Notes: generated from the letters alone by a model not told the origin. Shown: positions 1-8,001, numbered from the stretch's first letter. The stretch: DNA of 64,000 nt from Acetivibrio sp. MSJd-27 (GCF_018918095.1 NZ_JAHLPV010000001.1:124001-188000); one strand, 5' to 3'. Numbers and translations are program-made.

Positions 1-291
1 GCAAACAGACTGCACGAGCTTTTTTCGAACGCAAAAATTGTTTTCGCTACCACAACCCCGATGAATCCAAACGGAAGCCCGGCCGTTAATCCCCGTACTA
101 CCGAAGAAATTATGCTCTACAATGAAACCGCCAAACAAGTGATGAAAAAGCTTCAAATTCCCGTCAACGATCTGTTTTCCGTGATGAAAGACAAGTCCGC
201 CGCATTCTACAAGGATTACTGCCACTATACGCAGGAGGGCTTCCGCATTTTGGGGAAACAGGTGGCGGACACAATACGTAATTTTCTGTGA
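1..291 (+). CDS. SGNH/GDSL-type hydrolase, C-terminal fragment (5' end outside window)
   Basis: The frame is open from base 1 to the TGA at 289-291, so the gene starts upstream of the window. About 96 residues are visible. Near the end, the segment KDYCHYTQEGFRILGKQ fits the last SGNH block, in which an Asp and a His (DYCH) complete the catalytic triad, followed by the usual helix ending in VADTIRNFL. The nucleophile Ser block and the Gly and Asn blocks are not in the window, so esterase, lipase or acetylhydrolase cannot be told apart. The assignment rests only on this C-terminal block and the length that follows it. Confidence 0.6.
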   Translation, partial: ANRLHELFSNAKIVFATTTPMNPNGSPAVNPRTTEEIMLYNETAKQVMKKLQIPVNDLFSVMKDKSAAFYKDYCHYTQEGFRILGKQVADTIRNFL

Positions 292-314
292 TAAACAGAA
301 CGATGGAGGCTGGA

Positions 315-593
315 ATGAAACGTTTTACAGAAAGACAGAAAGATACTTACGCTGTTGCAGAAGAAAGCATCATACATGAAGAAAATTCTTACACAGGTGA
401 GGCGGTCAATCGTCTGGCCCAATTTGAGAATATATTTGAAAATCTTGTGAAAAGCCAGTAACTTACACTTTCTGAACTGGAAAAATTAAGGGCAGTGGAC
501 AAGACCAAAACCGTTCACTTTCGCGAATTGCTGACAAAGAAGTTAACTAACAGCCAGATGCTCCTCCTATTTAAATCCGGAGGCATTGAATAA
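315..593 (+). pseudogene. Small phage/ICE-type protein of 92 codons interrupted by in-frame TAA
   Basis: ATG at 315 follows GGAGG (305-309) and opens a frame reading MKRFTERQKD... to GEAVNRLAQFENIFENLVKSQ, where TAA (459-461) stops it after 48 residues. The same frame then continues without a break with LTFSELEKLRAVDKTKTVHF...LTNSQMLLLFKSGGIE to TAA at 591-593. Both halves match one recurring type of small protein in clostridial phages and conjugative elements (first half ending near LVASQ, second half ELEALR..KTKTV.F.ELL..KLTN..ML.LFK.YGLE). It therefore looks like one gene with a single nonsense codon. The function of the family is unknown to me. A 48-residue product could still be made. 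Confidence 0.65.
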
Positions 594-785
594 TATATTC
601 TAAATATTCTAAAATATATGTCCTGCGTCCTCATGAGGATGGATTCCGCTGTTGCGGCAAGGGGAGAACATTACTTAACAAAACTTTTCATTCTGAAAAG
701 CGTAATCGCACTTCGTACATTGTTATTTGAAACATGGAAATTTCTACAATTCTGCGCATTTCAAAATGCGGATACTACTGTTTTT
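594..785 (+). repeat. Diverged copy of the hairpin/96-bp composite repeat
   Basis: A small hairpin (CCGC TGTT GCGG, about 651-662) and the word GGGGAGAACATTA are followed by CTTTTCATTCTGAAAAGCG (about 685-705) and then GCACTTCGTAC and TTTGAAACATG. The same order (GC hairpin, ACATcTT, then CTTTTCATTCTGAAAAGCGC, TTTGAAACATG) is seen at 8090-8210, so this is a degraded relative of that composite repeat. No gene is visible here. Confidence 0.5.
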
Positions 786-830
786 GAATAGAATTTATTT
801 TCCGAAACGTATATTACGTCGTTTTCTCTC

Positions 831-2003
831 CTAACATCCGCTGACTTTTTCAATCATATCCGCGGCTTTTGGAGCCCCGCCCGCATTGTGGAAGGTATGG
901 GATATCCGCTGGGCATTTTGCCGGTAAGCCTCCGTTTCCAGCACTTTAAAAACAGCTTTGCGGAGACGGGAGGGCCGAATGCTTTTCAGACGTAGGCCGG
1001 TCCCGGTCTGTTCCGCGCGCATTGCCACCAATCCCTCCTCAGAATGCTGCGGAAAAAGCACCATAGGCACTCCGTAATAAATGCTTTCATTTACACTGTT
1101 CATACCGCAGTGAGTAAGAAATACATCCGCCCGCTGTAGAATTTCAAGTTGATTTACGCTTGAACGCACCGTAATATGAGACGGAATCTTTCCGAGCGCG
1201 GAAATCTTCGTTTTCTCTCCTACTGACAGAATCACATCTATCTCACAGCCGGAAAACGCTTTGATACAATTGCGGTAAAATGTATCGTTTTTATTTAGAA
1301 CCGTTCCCATGGAAATATACAAAAGCGGTTTTTGCGCCGGTCTTTTTTTCACTGTGATATCTGCGACAGATGGTCCTACAAAGAGGTATTTCTCAGAAAA
1401 AGTTTCCGCCATCGGTTGAAATTCCCTTGAAGTATAGACAATGGTATGGGTGTCATTGTCGTTTTCTATAAGCTGTTGCACATTGCTCACGGCATAGCCG
1501 TGTTCCTGCAGCCGTTTCATTTTGGTATGGATTCGCGGCATGCCTGCCGCCGTTCGGAAGACTTCCCCAATTCCCGGCTTCATTAATCTTGCTGTGTAAC
1601 GGTTAAAGGCAAACGTAGTCGTTGAACACACAAATGGAATATTATGTTTACGGGCAAACAGCTTTCCCCATGTACACATGGAATCGGAAACAATGCAGTC
1701 CGGTTTCCATCTTTTCAGCATTTCAAAAACCGCTTGTTCCATCCGCAGGGTTGTATCCACAGTCATCTCAATCAGGGAAGCGAAATCTCTCCCCACCTTT
1801 TTCTGGATATCCGCCGGAGCGGGTGGAAGGTATTTGTCACAGGAAAGGAATTGACCGCCGGCCGCCTCTATTTTATGCCGAAACGCATCAAAAGAACAGT
1901 ACCAGACCTCATGCCCTCTAGAGGTCAGCTCGCGCACCACCTCAATGGTGGGATTGGTATGCCCGTGCGCAGGAATACCAAAAAACAGGATTCTACTCAT
2001 CAT
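831..2003 (-). CDS. MGT-type (GT1) UDP-glycosyltransferase
   Basis: A 390-residue soluble glycosyltransferase of the macrolide-glycosyltransferase type, expected to move a sugar from a UDP-sugar to a small hydrophobic acceptor. The N-terminal ILFFGIPAHGHTNPT (about residues 4-18) is the acceptor-side Rossmann start, with the His that is catalytic in GT1 enzymes. The C-terminal donor motif HCGMNSVNESIYYGVPMV lies near residue 295. The start is taken as the ATG at 2003, which lies inside the end of the upstream AbrB-like gene (GATGATGAG overlap), so translation is probably coupled. An 18-residue longer reading exists but would overlap the regulator far more. Acceptor and physiological role are unknown; in related operons roles in self-protection or xenobiotic glycosylation have been proposed. 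Confidence 0.85.
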   Translation of the reverse strand: MMSRILFFGIPAHGHTNPTIEVVRELTSRGHEVWYCSFDAFRHKIEAAGGQFLSCDKYLPPAPADIQKKVGRDFASLIEMTVDTTLRMEQAVFEMLKRWKPDCIVSDSMCTWGKLFARKHNIPFVCSTTTFAFNRYTARLMKPGIGEVFRTAAGMPRIHTKMKRLQEHGYAVSNVQQLIENDNDTHTIVYTSREFQPMAETFSEKYLFVGPSVADITVKKRPAQKPLLYISMGTVLNKNDTFYRNCIKAFSGCEIDVILSVGEKTKISALGKIPSHITVRSSVNQLEILQRADVFLTHCGMNSVNESIYYGVPMVLFPQHSEEGLVAMRAEQTGTGLRLKSIRPSRLRKAVFKVLETEAYRQNAQRISHTFHNAGGAPKAADMIEKVSGC

Positions 2004-2223
2004 CCGTTTCCTTTCCCGCGGGGTCTCCATTAAAAATAGCATCTGCAAGTTTTGCAAACATCTCTTTCGGCGGAATGGCTATCCCCTTCTTTTTGTCGGC
2101 TAATACGATAATGGTGTCCCCCGGATGCATTCCAAAAATGTCCCGCGCCTCTTTTGGAATAACAAACTGCCCTTTCTCTCCAATCTTGACTGTCCACGCA
2201 AATTTATCCTGTTTTTTTATCAT
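1993..2223 (-). CDS. AbrB/MazE/SpoVT-family DNA-binding regulator
   Basis: A 76-residue protein with a swapped-hairpin AbrB domain: WTVKIGEKGQFVIPKEARDI followed by FGMHPGDTIIVLADKKKGIAI. The lysine-rich stretch and the G.KGQFVIPK.AR signature are typical of AbrB-type dimers that bind AT-rich DNA. It is the first gene of a two-gene unit with the glycosyltransferase that overlaps its stop codon. GGAGG (complement of 2231-2235) precedes the ATG at 2223. The start-site region carries four 9-bp direct repeats, so autoregulation is a reasonable inference. A MazE-like antitoxin role is less likely because the partner is an enzyme and not a MazF toxin. Confidence 0.85.
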   Translation of the reverse strand: MIKKQDKFAWTVKIGEKGQFVIPKEARDIFGMHPGDTIIVLADKKKGIAIPPKEMFAKLADAIFNGDPAGKETDDE

Positions 2224-2237
2224 TTGAATCCTCCAAA

Positions 2238-2273
2238 ATACGAATAATATGAATAGTATGATTTATATGATTT
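2238..2273 (-). promoter_or_regulatory. Four 9-bp direct repeats, candidate operator
   Basis: Read on the minus strand, four contiguous 9-mers lie directly behind the -10 box: AAATCATAT, AAATCATAC, TATTCATAT and TATTCGTAT. They occupy the expected transcription start and end just before the GGAGG of the AbrB-like gene. The regular 9-bp phase and the position suggest an operator, possibly for the AbrB-like protein itself. Confidence 0.65.
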
Positions 2274-2301
2274 ATTATAGCTATATATCATGGAATGTCA
2301 A
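2274..2301 (-). promoter_or_regulatory. Sigma-A promoter of the abrB-like/glycosyltransferase unit
   Basis: On the minus strand TTGACA (2296-2301) and TATAAT (2274-2279) are separated by 16 bases. Both hexamers are perfect consensus. The spacing to the downstream ribosome binding site gives a leader of about 40 nt. Confidence 0.85.
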
Positions 2302-2379
2302 TCGAAAAATACGATTTTTTCTTAATATGACAAAAATTTTTATAAGGGTAATATAAGCGCCGGACCTTCCAACCGGAAA

Positions 2380-2454
2380 ATTATGATTGCTTTCGGCTTG
2401 TTTATTTTTCGTTAGCGCAAGGAAAAAGCGCAGAGTATGCTAATATAATTGTAT
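2380..2454. repeat. Partial copy of the MITE-like repeat family
   Basis: The words ATGATTGCTTTCGG and GGAAAAAGCGCAGAGTATGCT match the middle of the copy at 47181-47484 (ATGATTGCTTTCGG, AAAAGCGCAGGGTATACT). Terminal inverted repeats are not seen, so this is a fragment. It lies between the abrB-like promoter and the def promoter. Confidence 0.5.
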
Positions 2455-2496
2455 GGTTCAAAAAACATGTTCGGATACTGCTTAAAAGGATCCAGT

Positions 2497-2525
2497 TTGA
2501 CTTTCTATCGAAATCATGTTACAAT
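2497..2525 (+). promoter_or_regulatory. Sigma-A promoter of peptide deformylase
   Basis: TTGACT (2497-2502), 17-base spacer, TACAAT (2520-2525), about 40 bases ahead of the start codon. Confidence 0.75.
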
Positions 2526-2564
2526 TTATGTAAACTGAATCTTACATAAAAGGAGATGAACAAT

Positions 2565-3014
2565 ATGGCTCTGCGTGAGATCCGTACGTTTGAAGATCCC
2601 GTTTTGCGTCAGAAATGCAGACCGGTGGAGGTAGTAGATGACAGAATCCGCATGCTTCTGGACGATATGGCACAGACGATGTACCATGAGCCGAACGGCG
2701 GAGGATTGGCCGCCTGCCAGATTGGCATTTTAAAACGTGCAGTGGTCATAGATATTGGAACCGGACTTTTAAAATTGGTAAATCCGGAAATCGTCAGCGC
2801 AAAAGGTACACAGATCAGTACGGAGGGCTGTTTAAGTTTTCCCGGTTTTTGGGGAAAAGTAAAACGCCCCTGGCAGGTTGTGGTGCGCGCTTTGGATGAA
2901 AACGGAAAAGAGCGCAAAATAAGAGGAACCGGCTTGCTCGCAAAATGTTTATGCCATGAAATGGATCATCTGGACGGAATTGTTTTCACCGATAAAGTTA
3001 TCGAATATTTATAA
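2565..3014 (+). CDS. def: Peptide deformylase
   Basis: A 149-residue cytoplasmic metallo-hydrolase that removes the formyl group from the N-terminal methionine of new proteins. All three family motifs are present: GGLAACQIG (residues 47-54, catalytic-site Gln52), EGCLSFPG (metal ligand Cys89) and HEMDHLDG (His131, Glu132, His135). The start at 2565 is preferred over the ATG nine bases upstream because AGGAG (2551-2555) is then 9 bases away and the protein begins MALREI, as in relatives. It has its own promoter. No fmt gene follows, although that is a common neighbour. Confidence 0.96.
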   Translation: MALREIRTFEDPVLRQKCRPVEVVDDRIRMLLDDMAQTMYHEPNGGGLAACQIGILKRAVVIDIGTGLLKLVNPEIVSAKGTQISTEGCLSFPGFWGKVKRPWQVVVRALDENGKERKIRGTGLLAKCLCHEMDHLDGIVFTDKVIEYL

Positions 3015-3028
3015 CAGGAGGAAATACT

Positions 3029-3097
3029 TTGGCAATGCTGATCCAAAAACCTTTTTCCCTGATGCAGTGGAATTCTATTCCTCCGTCTGTCCATTAA
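3029..3097 (+). CDS. Possible 22-residue leader or truncated ORF after def
   Basis: AGGAGG (3016-3021) lies 7 bases ahead of TTG at 3029, opening MAMLIQKPFSLMQWNSIPPSVH and a stop at 3095-3097. The ribosome binding site is excellent but the product is too short to recognise. It may be the 5' remnant of a gene that once followed def, or chance. Confidence 0.25.
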   Translation: MAMLIQKPFSLMQWNSIPPSVH

Positions 3098-3145
3098 TCT
3101 GTCTTAGATTTCTTGAAAGTAAGGTTATACCTCCGTGAAACATAC

Positions 3146-3174
3146 TTTACAATGATGGATAAATAACGTATAAT
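3146..3174 (+). promoter_or_regulatory. Sigma-A promoter of the siroheme reductase/ABC transporter operon
   Basis: TTTACA (3146-3151), 17-base spacer, TATAAT (3169-3174). The predicted leader is about 100 nt and contains a perfect 7-bp inverted repeat, CTTGCAA (3189-3195) with TTGCAAG (3238-3244), that could close a stem over a 42-nt loop. No known riboswitch class was recognised. Confidence 0.7.
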
Positions 3175-3279
3175 GAAAACATAATAAGCTTGCAAATCCG
3201 CAAGGAATGGAATAGGCTGCTCTGTATCCTATAACCGTTGCAAGATAAGAAAATTATGGCTTAAGAAAGAGGGAAAACA

Positions 3280-4212
3280 ATGGAACAATTGAAAGCGGCT
3301 GATATCGCCCGGGTAAAAGGAATGGGCTTTCTTCACAACCGCGGAACCCAAAATTTCTCGGGACGGATTCTGCCAAAAGGAGCGGTGTTCACCGCCGACG
3401 AGCTGGCAGCCGTGGCCGAGTGCGCCAAGCGGTACGGAAACGGCAAAATCGCCTTCACAAGCCGTTTGACCGCGGAGGTTGTCGGCATTCCTTATGAGGA
3501 GATCGACAATGCAATCGCTTTTATGGAACAGGCGGGATTAATTTTCGGCGGAACCGGCGCAAAAATCCGTCCGGTGACAGCCTGCAAGGGAACCACCTGC
3601 GTTTACGGAAATTTCGACACCCAGGCAATGGCTGAGGAAATCTATGAAAAATACTATTGCGGCTGGGCGGATGTCAAGCTCCCCCACAAGTTCAAGATTG
3701 CAGTGGGCGGCTGCCCTAACAGCTGCATGAGGCCGAGCTTAAATGATTTCGGCATAGAGGGGCGTCGCGTTCCGCAGTACGACGCGGAGAAATGCCGTGG
3801 CTGCAAAATCTGCCAGATCGCAGCGAAATGTCCGGTGAAAGCGGTGGAGCTGACGGACGGAAAAGCGTCGATCGACGAGTCAGTCTGCAAGAAATGCGGC
3901 GTTTGTGTTGGCAAATGCCCGTTTAAAGCGTTCGCTCACGAGTCGGAGACTGTTTATCAGATCTACGTCGGAGGTACCTGGGGAAAACGCACCCGCATGG
4001 GAACCCCTCTTTCCCGTTTTGTGACAAAGGAGGAAATCTTCCCGCTTCTCGAAAAAACCTTGCTTTGGTTTAAGGAGAACGCTTACCACAAAGAGCGGCT
4101 GGGCGAGACCATTGACCGCATCGGCGAGGAAACGCTGGAAAAAGCGTTGTTCAGCGATGATCTTTTGAACCGCAAGGACGAGATTCTCTCCGCGGATATC
4201 CTTATACGCTAA
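3280..4212 (+). CDS. Siroheme-type nitrite/sulfite reductase-like protein with two 4Fe-4S clusters
   Basis: A 310-residue protein of the small anaerobic sulfite/nitrite reductase-like type. Cys102, Cys107, Cys145 and Cys149 (ACKGTTCVYG and GGCPNSC) form the cluster-siroheme binding set of the Nir/Sir family. An inserted ferredoxin domain supplies two further clusters (Cys172/175/178/184 and Cys203/206/209/213). It is a single-subunit reductase core that would take electrons through its own ferredoxin domain. It could act on sulfite, nitrite or another oxyanion; the sequence alone does not decide. It heads an operon with an ABC importer for a metal complex (next start 10 bases downstream), so a link with iron, heme or corrinoid supply is inferred. 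Confidence 0.85.
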   Translation: MEQLKAADIARVKGMGFLHNRGTQNFSGRILPKGAVFTADELAAVAECAKRYGNGKIAFTSRLTAEVVGIPYEEIDNAIAFMEQAGLIFGGTGAKIRPVTACKGTTCVYGNFDTQAMAEEIYEKYYCGWADVKLPHKFKIAVGGCPNSCMRPSLNDFGIEGRRVPQYDAEKCRGCKICQIAAKCPVKAVELTDGKASIDESVCKKCGVCVGKCPFKAFAHESETVYQIYVGGTWGKRTRMGTPLSRFVTKEEIFPLLEKTLLWFKENAYHKERLGETIDRIGEETLEKALFSDDLLNRKDEILSADILIR

Positions 4213-4222
4213 GGAGGTCTCC

Positions 4223-5203
4223 ATGACAATTCAAAAACGTTTCACAGCGCTTGCCTGCGCACTGCTTTTGACTGTGGGCATGGTTGGCTGTCAAAATCAT
4301 AAAAACGAAAAAAACGGCGCTTCTCCTTCCGGCGAGTCTCCGCTGCAAGGACAGGCCTGGTCCTTCACCGATGCGCTGAATCGTTCCCTGACCATCCAGC
4401 CACCCAAAACAGTGGTATCCCTGTATGGCTCCTTTGCCGAGACATGGGTTCTGGCAGGCGGGGAACTGGCGGGCACCACCGCGGATGCGGTTGAGGAACG
4501 GAACATGGAATTGCCCGGCAGCACACAGATTATCGGCACGGTAAAAACACCTGATACGGAGCGCATGGCTGCACTGAATCCGGATTTTGTGATTCTGTCG
4601 GCTGATATTGCCAGCCATGTACAGATGGACGATATGCTGACAGATATGCAGATTCCCCACGCCTATTTCCGTGTGGATACTTATCAGGATTACCTAGATA
4701 TGCTGAATGGGTTCTGCCGTTTAACCGGCCGCGATGATCTGTATGAAAAAAACGGAGCCGCGGTGGAACGGCAAATCCATGAGATTCTACAAAAAATTCC
4801 AAAGATGGAGAAAAGGCCAACGGTTCTGCTGATCCGTGCTTTTTCAACCGGAGCAAAGGCCAAGGGGAAGGATAATCTGGCCGGAGTAATTCTGGACGAT
4901 CTCAATACAGATAACATTGTACAGCGGCATGAATCTCTGCTGGAGGATCTGAGCCTGGAGGAGATCATAAAGGAGGATCCTGATTTTATCTTTGTGTCTG
5001 TCATGGGAGCGGACGATGAAAAGGCTTTGGACGCACTGAAAAAAGACCTCCAGTCCAATCCCGCATGGCAGGATCTGAAAGCGGTCAAAAATGACCGATA
5101 TATTGTTCTGCCAAAGGAGTTATTCCACTATAAGCCCAATGCGAAATGGGGAGAAAGCTATGCGTATCTGGCCAGGATCCTTTACCCTGAGGCAATGGAT
5201 TGA
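4223..5203 (+). CDS. ABC transporter substrate-binding lipoprotein (FecB/BtuF type)
   Basis: A 326-residue lipoprotein with a lysine-bearing signal peptide and lipobox MVGC (lipidated Cys23), then a low-complexity linker and a TroA/BtuF-like clamshell. Typical features are VVSLYGSFAETWVLAGGEL near residue 60 and LNPDFVILSADI near residue 115. It should capture an iron-siderophore, heme or corrinoid complex on the outer face of the membrane and deliver it to the permease. AAGGAGG precedes the start by 5 bases. The 3' end overlaps the permease gene by 44 bases, so the genes are cotranslated. Confidence 0.88.
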   Translation: MTIQKRFTALACALLLTVGMVGCQNHKNEKNGASPSGESPLQGQAWSFTDALNRSLTIQPPKTVVSLYGSFAETWVLAGGELAGTTADAVEERNMELPGSTQIIGTVKTPDTERMAALNPDFVILSADIASHVQMDDMLTDMQIPHAYFRVDTYQDYLDMLNGFCRLTGRDDLYEKNGAAVERQIHEILQKIPKMEKRPTVLLIRAFSTGAKAKGKDNLAGVILDDLNTDNIVQRHESLLEDLSLEEIIKEDPDFIFVSVMGADDEKALDALKKDLQSNPAWQDLKAVKNDRYIVLPKELFHYKPNAKWGESYAYLARILYPEAMD

Positions 5204-6212
5204 GAAATCTTGGAAATACAAGCTGGCCTTGCTACTGTTGCTGGCGGCAGGGCTGTTTTTGTGCGCCGTTTTAAGCCTGTGTATCGGTTCCACATCACTG
5301 TCAGTACCCCAGGCTTTCAAAGCTGTTCAGACAGGTGATATAGCAGCGGCAGACTACCGTATCCTTGTCTATGTACGGTTTCCACGGACATTGGCCGCAA
5401 TGCTGTCCGGCATTGCTTTAGCAGTCAGCGGTGTGCTTATCCAGGCTGTACTGAACAATGCGCTGGCAGGTCCGAACATTATCGGTGTCAATGCAGGCGC
5501 TGGCTTCGCCGCATTGCTGGCGGCGGCCCTCTTCCCTGCTATGCCGGATCTGATTCCCGCCGGCGCTTTTCTCGGAGCCTTACTGACCGGACTTCTCATC
5601 TTTCTTCTCGCCGTGCGGACGGGAGCCGGCAGGCTGACCATCGTGTTGGCAGGTGTGGCTGTCAGCAGTATTCTGTCAGCCGGAATTGATGCGGTCACTC
5701 TGCTGGATCCCGATCTGGCCGTAGGAGCATCCAATTTTATGATCGGCGGCTTTTCGGGAATCTCCTTAAAGAAAGTCTTTCCAGCGGGCTGGTACATTTT
5801 GATTGGTCTGCTGCTGGCATTGCCGGCAGGCAACGAGCTCAACGTTCTCTCGCTGGGGGAAGATATCGCCAGAAGTCTGGGAATGCGTGTGACGCTTGTA
5901 AGGCTTTTTCTCTTGGCTGTAGCCTCCGTTTTGGCCGGAGCGGCAGTCAGCTTCAGCGGATTGCTGGGATTTGTAGGACTTTTGATTCCTCATATTGCCC
6001 GGCGGCTGACAGGGAACGACAACCGTTTGCTGCTGCCGTCAGCTGGGATGATGGGCGGCATCTTTGTTCTGCTCTGTGATGTGTTCAGCCGTGTCGTCTT
6101 CGCTCCCTATGAACTGCCGGTTGGTATTGTGATGTCCTTTCTCGGCGGCCCGTTTTTCCTCTTTTTATTGCTGCGCACGAAACGGAGGCGGATTCATGAT
6201 GGAATGGCGTAA
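5160..6212 (+). CDS. ABC transporter permease, FecCD/BtuC family
   Basis: A 350-residue multi-spanning permease of the type that carries iron-siderophores, heme or vitamin B12. The first membrane helix is at about residues 18-40. The family motif YVRFPRTLAAMLSGIALAVSG lies near residue 70, and SFSGLLGFVGLLIPHIAR near residue 270, where the ATPase couples. The ATG at 5160 has GGGGAG six bases upstream; a longer reading from 5091 lacks a good site and would overlap the lipoprotein gene much more. It overlaps the ATPase gene by 17 bases. Confidence 0.9.
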   Translation: MRIWPGSFTLRQWIEKSWKYKLALLLLLAAGLFLCAVLSLCIGSTSLSVPQAFKAVQTGDIAAADYRILVYVRFPRTLAAMLSGIALAVSGVLIQAVLNNALAGPNIIGVNAGAGFAALLAAALFPAMPDLIPAGAFLGALLTGLLIFLLAVRTGAGRLTIVLAGVAVSSILSAGIDAVTLLDPDLAVGASNFMIGGFSGISLKKVFPAGWYILIGLLLALPAGNELNVLSLGEDIARSLGMRVTLVRLFLLAVASVLAGAAVSFSGLLGFVGLLIPHIARRLTGNDNRLLLPSAGMMGGIFVLLCDVFSRVVFAPYELPVGIVMSFLGGPFFLFLLLRTKRRRIHDGMA

Positions 6213-6963
6213 TGTTACAGCGGGATACGGCGGAGAACCTGTCCTGCAAAATGTGAACCTGTCTCTTCCTGCTGGCCGTATTATTTCACTGATAGGCCCA
6301 AACGGCTGCGGCAAAACGACTTTGCTCAAAACCGCAGCGCGGCTTTTGCCGGTAAAGGAAGGGGAAATTCTTCTGCACGGACAGAATACCGCTGCTTTCA
6401 CAAGACGTGAGCTGGCACGGCGGATCGCTGTTCTGCCCCAAACGCGTGATGTCCCCGACATATCCGTGAATGCATTGGTTCTTCACGGGCGTTTTCCCTA
6501 TCTAGGCTGGAGCCGTCAGCCCCGTCCGGAGGATCGGGAGCTTGCAGATCAGGCCATGCGGCAGACCGGCGTCTGGAATTACCGGACACGCAGTCTGCGT
6601 TCCCTTTCCGGCGGCGAGCGGCAAAAAGCCTATCTCGCCATGACCATTGCGCAGAATGCGGACTGGCTGCTGTTGGACGAACCGACCACCTATCTGGATA
6701 TCAATCATCAATTTGAAATTCTTAAGCTGATTGAACAGCTGCAAAAACAGAGGAAGACCATCGTCATGGTGCTGCATGATCTGGGACAGGCGCTGCGATA
6801 CAGCCATCATATCGTGCTGATGCAGTCGGGAAAAATCGTTTCCTGCGGCACGCCCGACACCCTTTTTCAGAGCGGTCTGCTGCAGAAGGTATTTCACGTT
6901 CAGCCCCACCGGCAGGAAAAAGAAAAGCGGCCGTTTTATTTCTTTACGCCGCTTTCGGATTGA
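6196..6963 (+). CDS. ABC transporter ATP-binding protein (FecE/BtuD type)
   Basis: A 255-residue ATPase of the metal-chelate importer class. Walker A is GPNGCGKTT (about residue 34), the signature is LSGGERQ (about 138), Walker B is WLLLDEPT (about 157), and the H-loop lies in VMVLHDLGQALRYS (about 193). GGAGG (6184-6188) sits 7 bases from the ATG at 6196; a second ATG follows immediately. It is the last gene of the reductase/lipoprotein/permease/ATPase operon. The substrate is undetermined. Confidence 0.92.
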   Translation: MMEWRNVTAGYGGEPVLQNVNLSLPAGRIISLIGPNGCGKTTLLKTAARLLPVKEGEILLHGQNTAAFTRRELARRIAVLPQTRDVPDISVNALVLHGRFPYLGWSRQPRPEDRELADQAMRQTGVWNYRTRSLRSLSGGERQKAYLAMTIAQNADWLLLDEPTTYLDINHQFEILKLIEQLQKQRKTIVMVLHDLGQALRYSHHIVLMQSGKIVSCGTPDTLFQSGLLQKVFHVQPHRQEKEKRPFYFFTPLSD

Positions 6964-6972
6964 TCGCCTGAT

Positions 6973-7947
6973 TCAATTTTGCATTCTAATTTGCTGTCCT
7001 GTAATCAGAGGATAGGATATGAGTTCAGAGCTCTCTAGATTTTCCCTGTGCATGTCAACGCCGCTTATCTGACTGTTCTCATAAGTCCGGTAATAATAAA
7101 TGCCCTTGTCGGTGTTGCAGCAGGAGGTATAGATGGTAATTTCATACTGCCCGCCGCCGAGATGCACACAGCCTCGCTGCTGCTCCACAGATCCCAGAAT
7201 ATGAAAAAACTGGCTTATGCTTTCCGACTCCGATTCGCCCGAAATGGAATGCAGTTTTGTGAAAGCGGCTTTCACAAAACGAGAGGCCGACGACAGATCG
7301 CCGGGCAGCCCCATAGCGCCCATTCCCCGGCTATAAGCCGTTAGATCCAGCTTGTCCGAAAATCGATTGGCCGGAACTTCCGCCGACAGGTTCATATAAT
7401 TGTTCAGATGAAACAGCTGCACATCAAAAGGCGGATTGTTGGTCAGAATTCCAACCGGATTTTCATAAATCTTCAATCCGTCCTTCACCGGTTCTACCGT
7501 GAGGGATTTCTCTCTGTCTGAAAGAATCCAGTGCAAGGGTGCCACAGGAAGATCCTCGCTGAAGGAAATATCAACCAAATTCAGTTGTTTCAGCCGCTTA
7601 AGCGCCTCGTCAACGGACGCGCACTGCCCCAAAATCCACGGAATAAATTCAAAGGGCGCCACATTATCCTTCCCCTCTTCGAACGGTTTGTAAGCCGCAT
7701 TCCCTGGAAAATTCAGTCCCGCCATACTCAGCCCTTTTTCATTGGTTGCATCATAATAAAGCGGAAAATTCTCGTTCACAAACGCCATGCCGATGAGCGC
7801 ATAGTGTTTTTCAAGATTTTCCGTTTTTCGGAACCGGAACGGGAAATTGCGCGGTGTTACCGTCACGGTCTCGATGTAGGAATATTCATAGTCAAGCGTT
7901 CGTCCAAAATAGTGATCTCTTGTTTTATAAGTTGCTGCAGTGCACAT
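6973..7947 (-). CDS. Choloylglycine hydrolase (bile salt hydrolase) / penicillin V acylase family
   Basis: A 324-residue Ntn-hydrolase that cleaves the amide bond of glycine- or taurine-conjugated bile acids. Initiator Met removal exposes the nucleophile Cys2 (MCTAAT). The other catalytic residues fall at the positions expected for bile salt hydrolases: Arg16 and Asp19 (FGRTLDYE), Asn79 (AGLNFPG), Asn170 (LTNNPPF) and Arg223 (SASRF). No signal peptide is seen, in line with a cytoplasmic enzyme. GGAGG precedes the start. It stands alone, with no bile acid transporter nearby, and converges on the ABC ATPase gene. The enzyme supports a gut origin. Penicillin V acylase activity cannot be excluded by sequence. 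Confidence 0.92.
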   Translation of the reverse strand: MCTAATYKTRDHYFGRTLDYEYSYIETVTVTPRNFPFRFRKTENLEKHYALIGMAFVNENFPLYYDATNEKGLSMAGLNFPGNAAYKPFEEGKDNVAPFEFIPWILGQCASVDEALKRLKQLNLVDISFSEDLPVAPLHWILSDREKSLTVEPVKDGLKIYENPVGILTNNPPFDVQLFHLNNYMNLSAEVPANRFSDKLDLTAYSRGMGAMGLPGDLSSASRFVKAAFTKLHSISGESESESISQFFHILGSVEQQRGCVHLGGGQYEITIYTSCCNTDKGIYYYRTYENSQISGVDMHRENLESSELISYPLITGQQIRMQN

Positions 7948-8001
7948 TTGAAAACCTCCGTTTCAGCAATCGTAGTATTTTAATAGGAGCCAACAAAGTC
8001 A

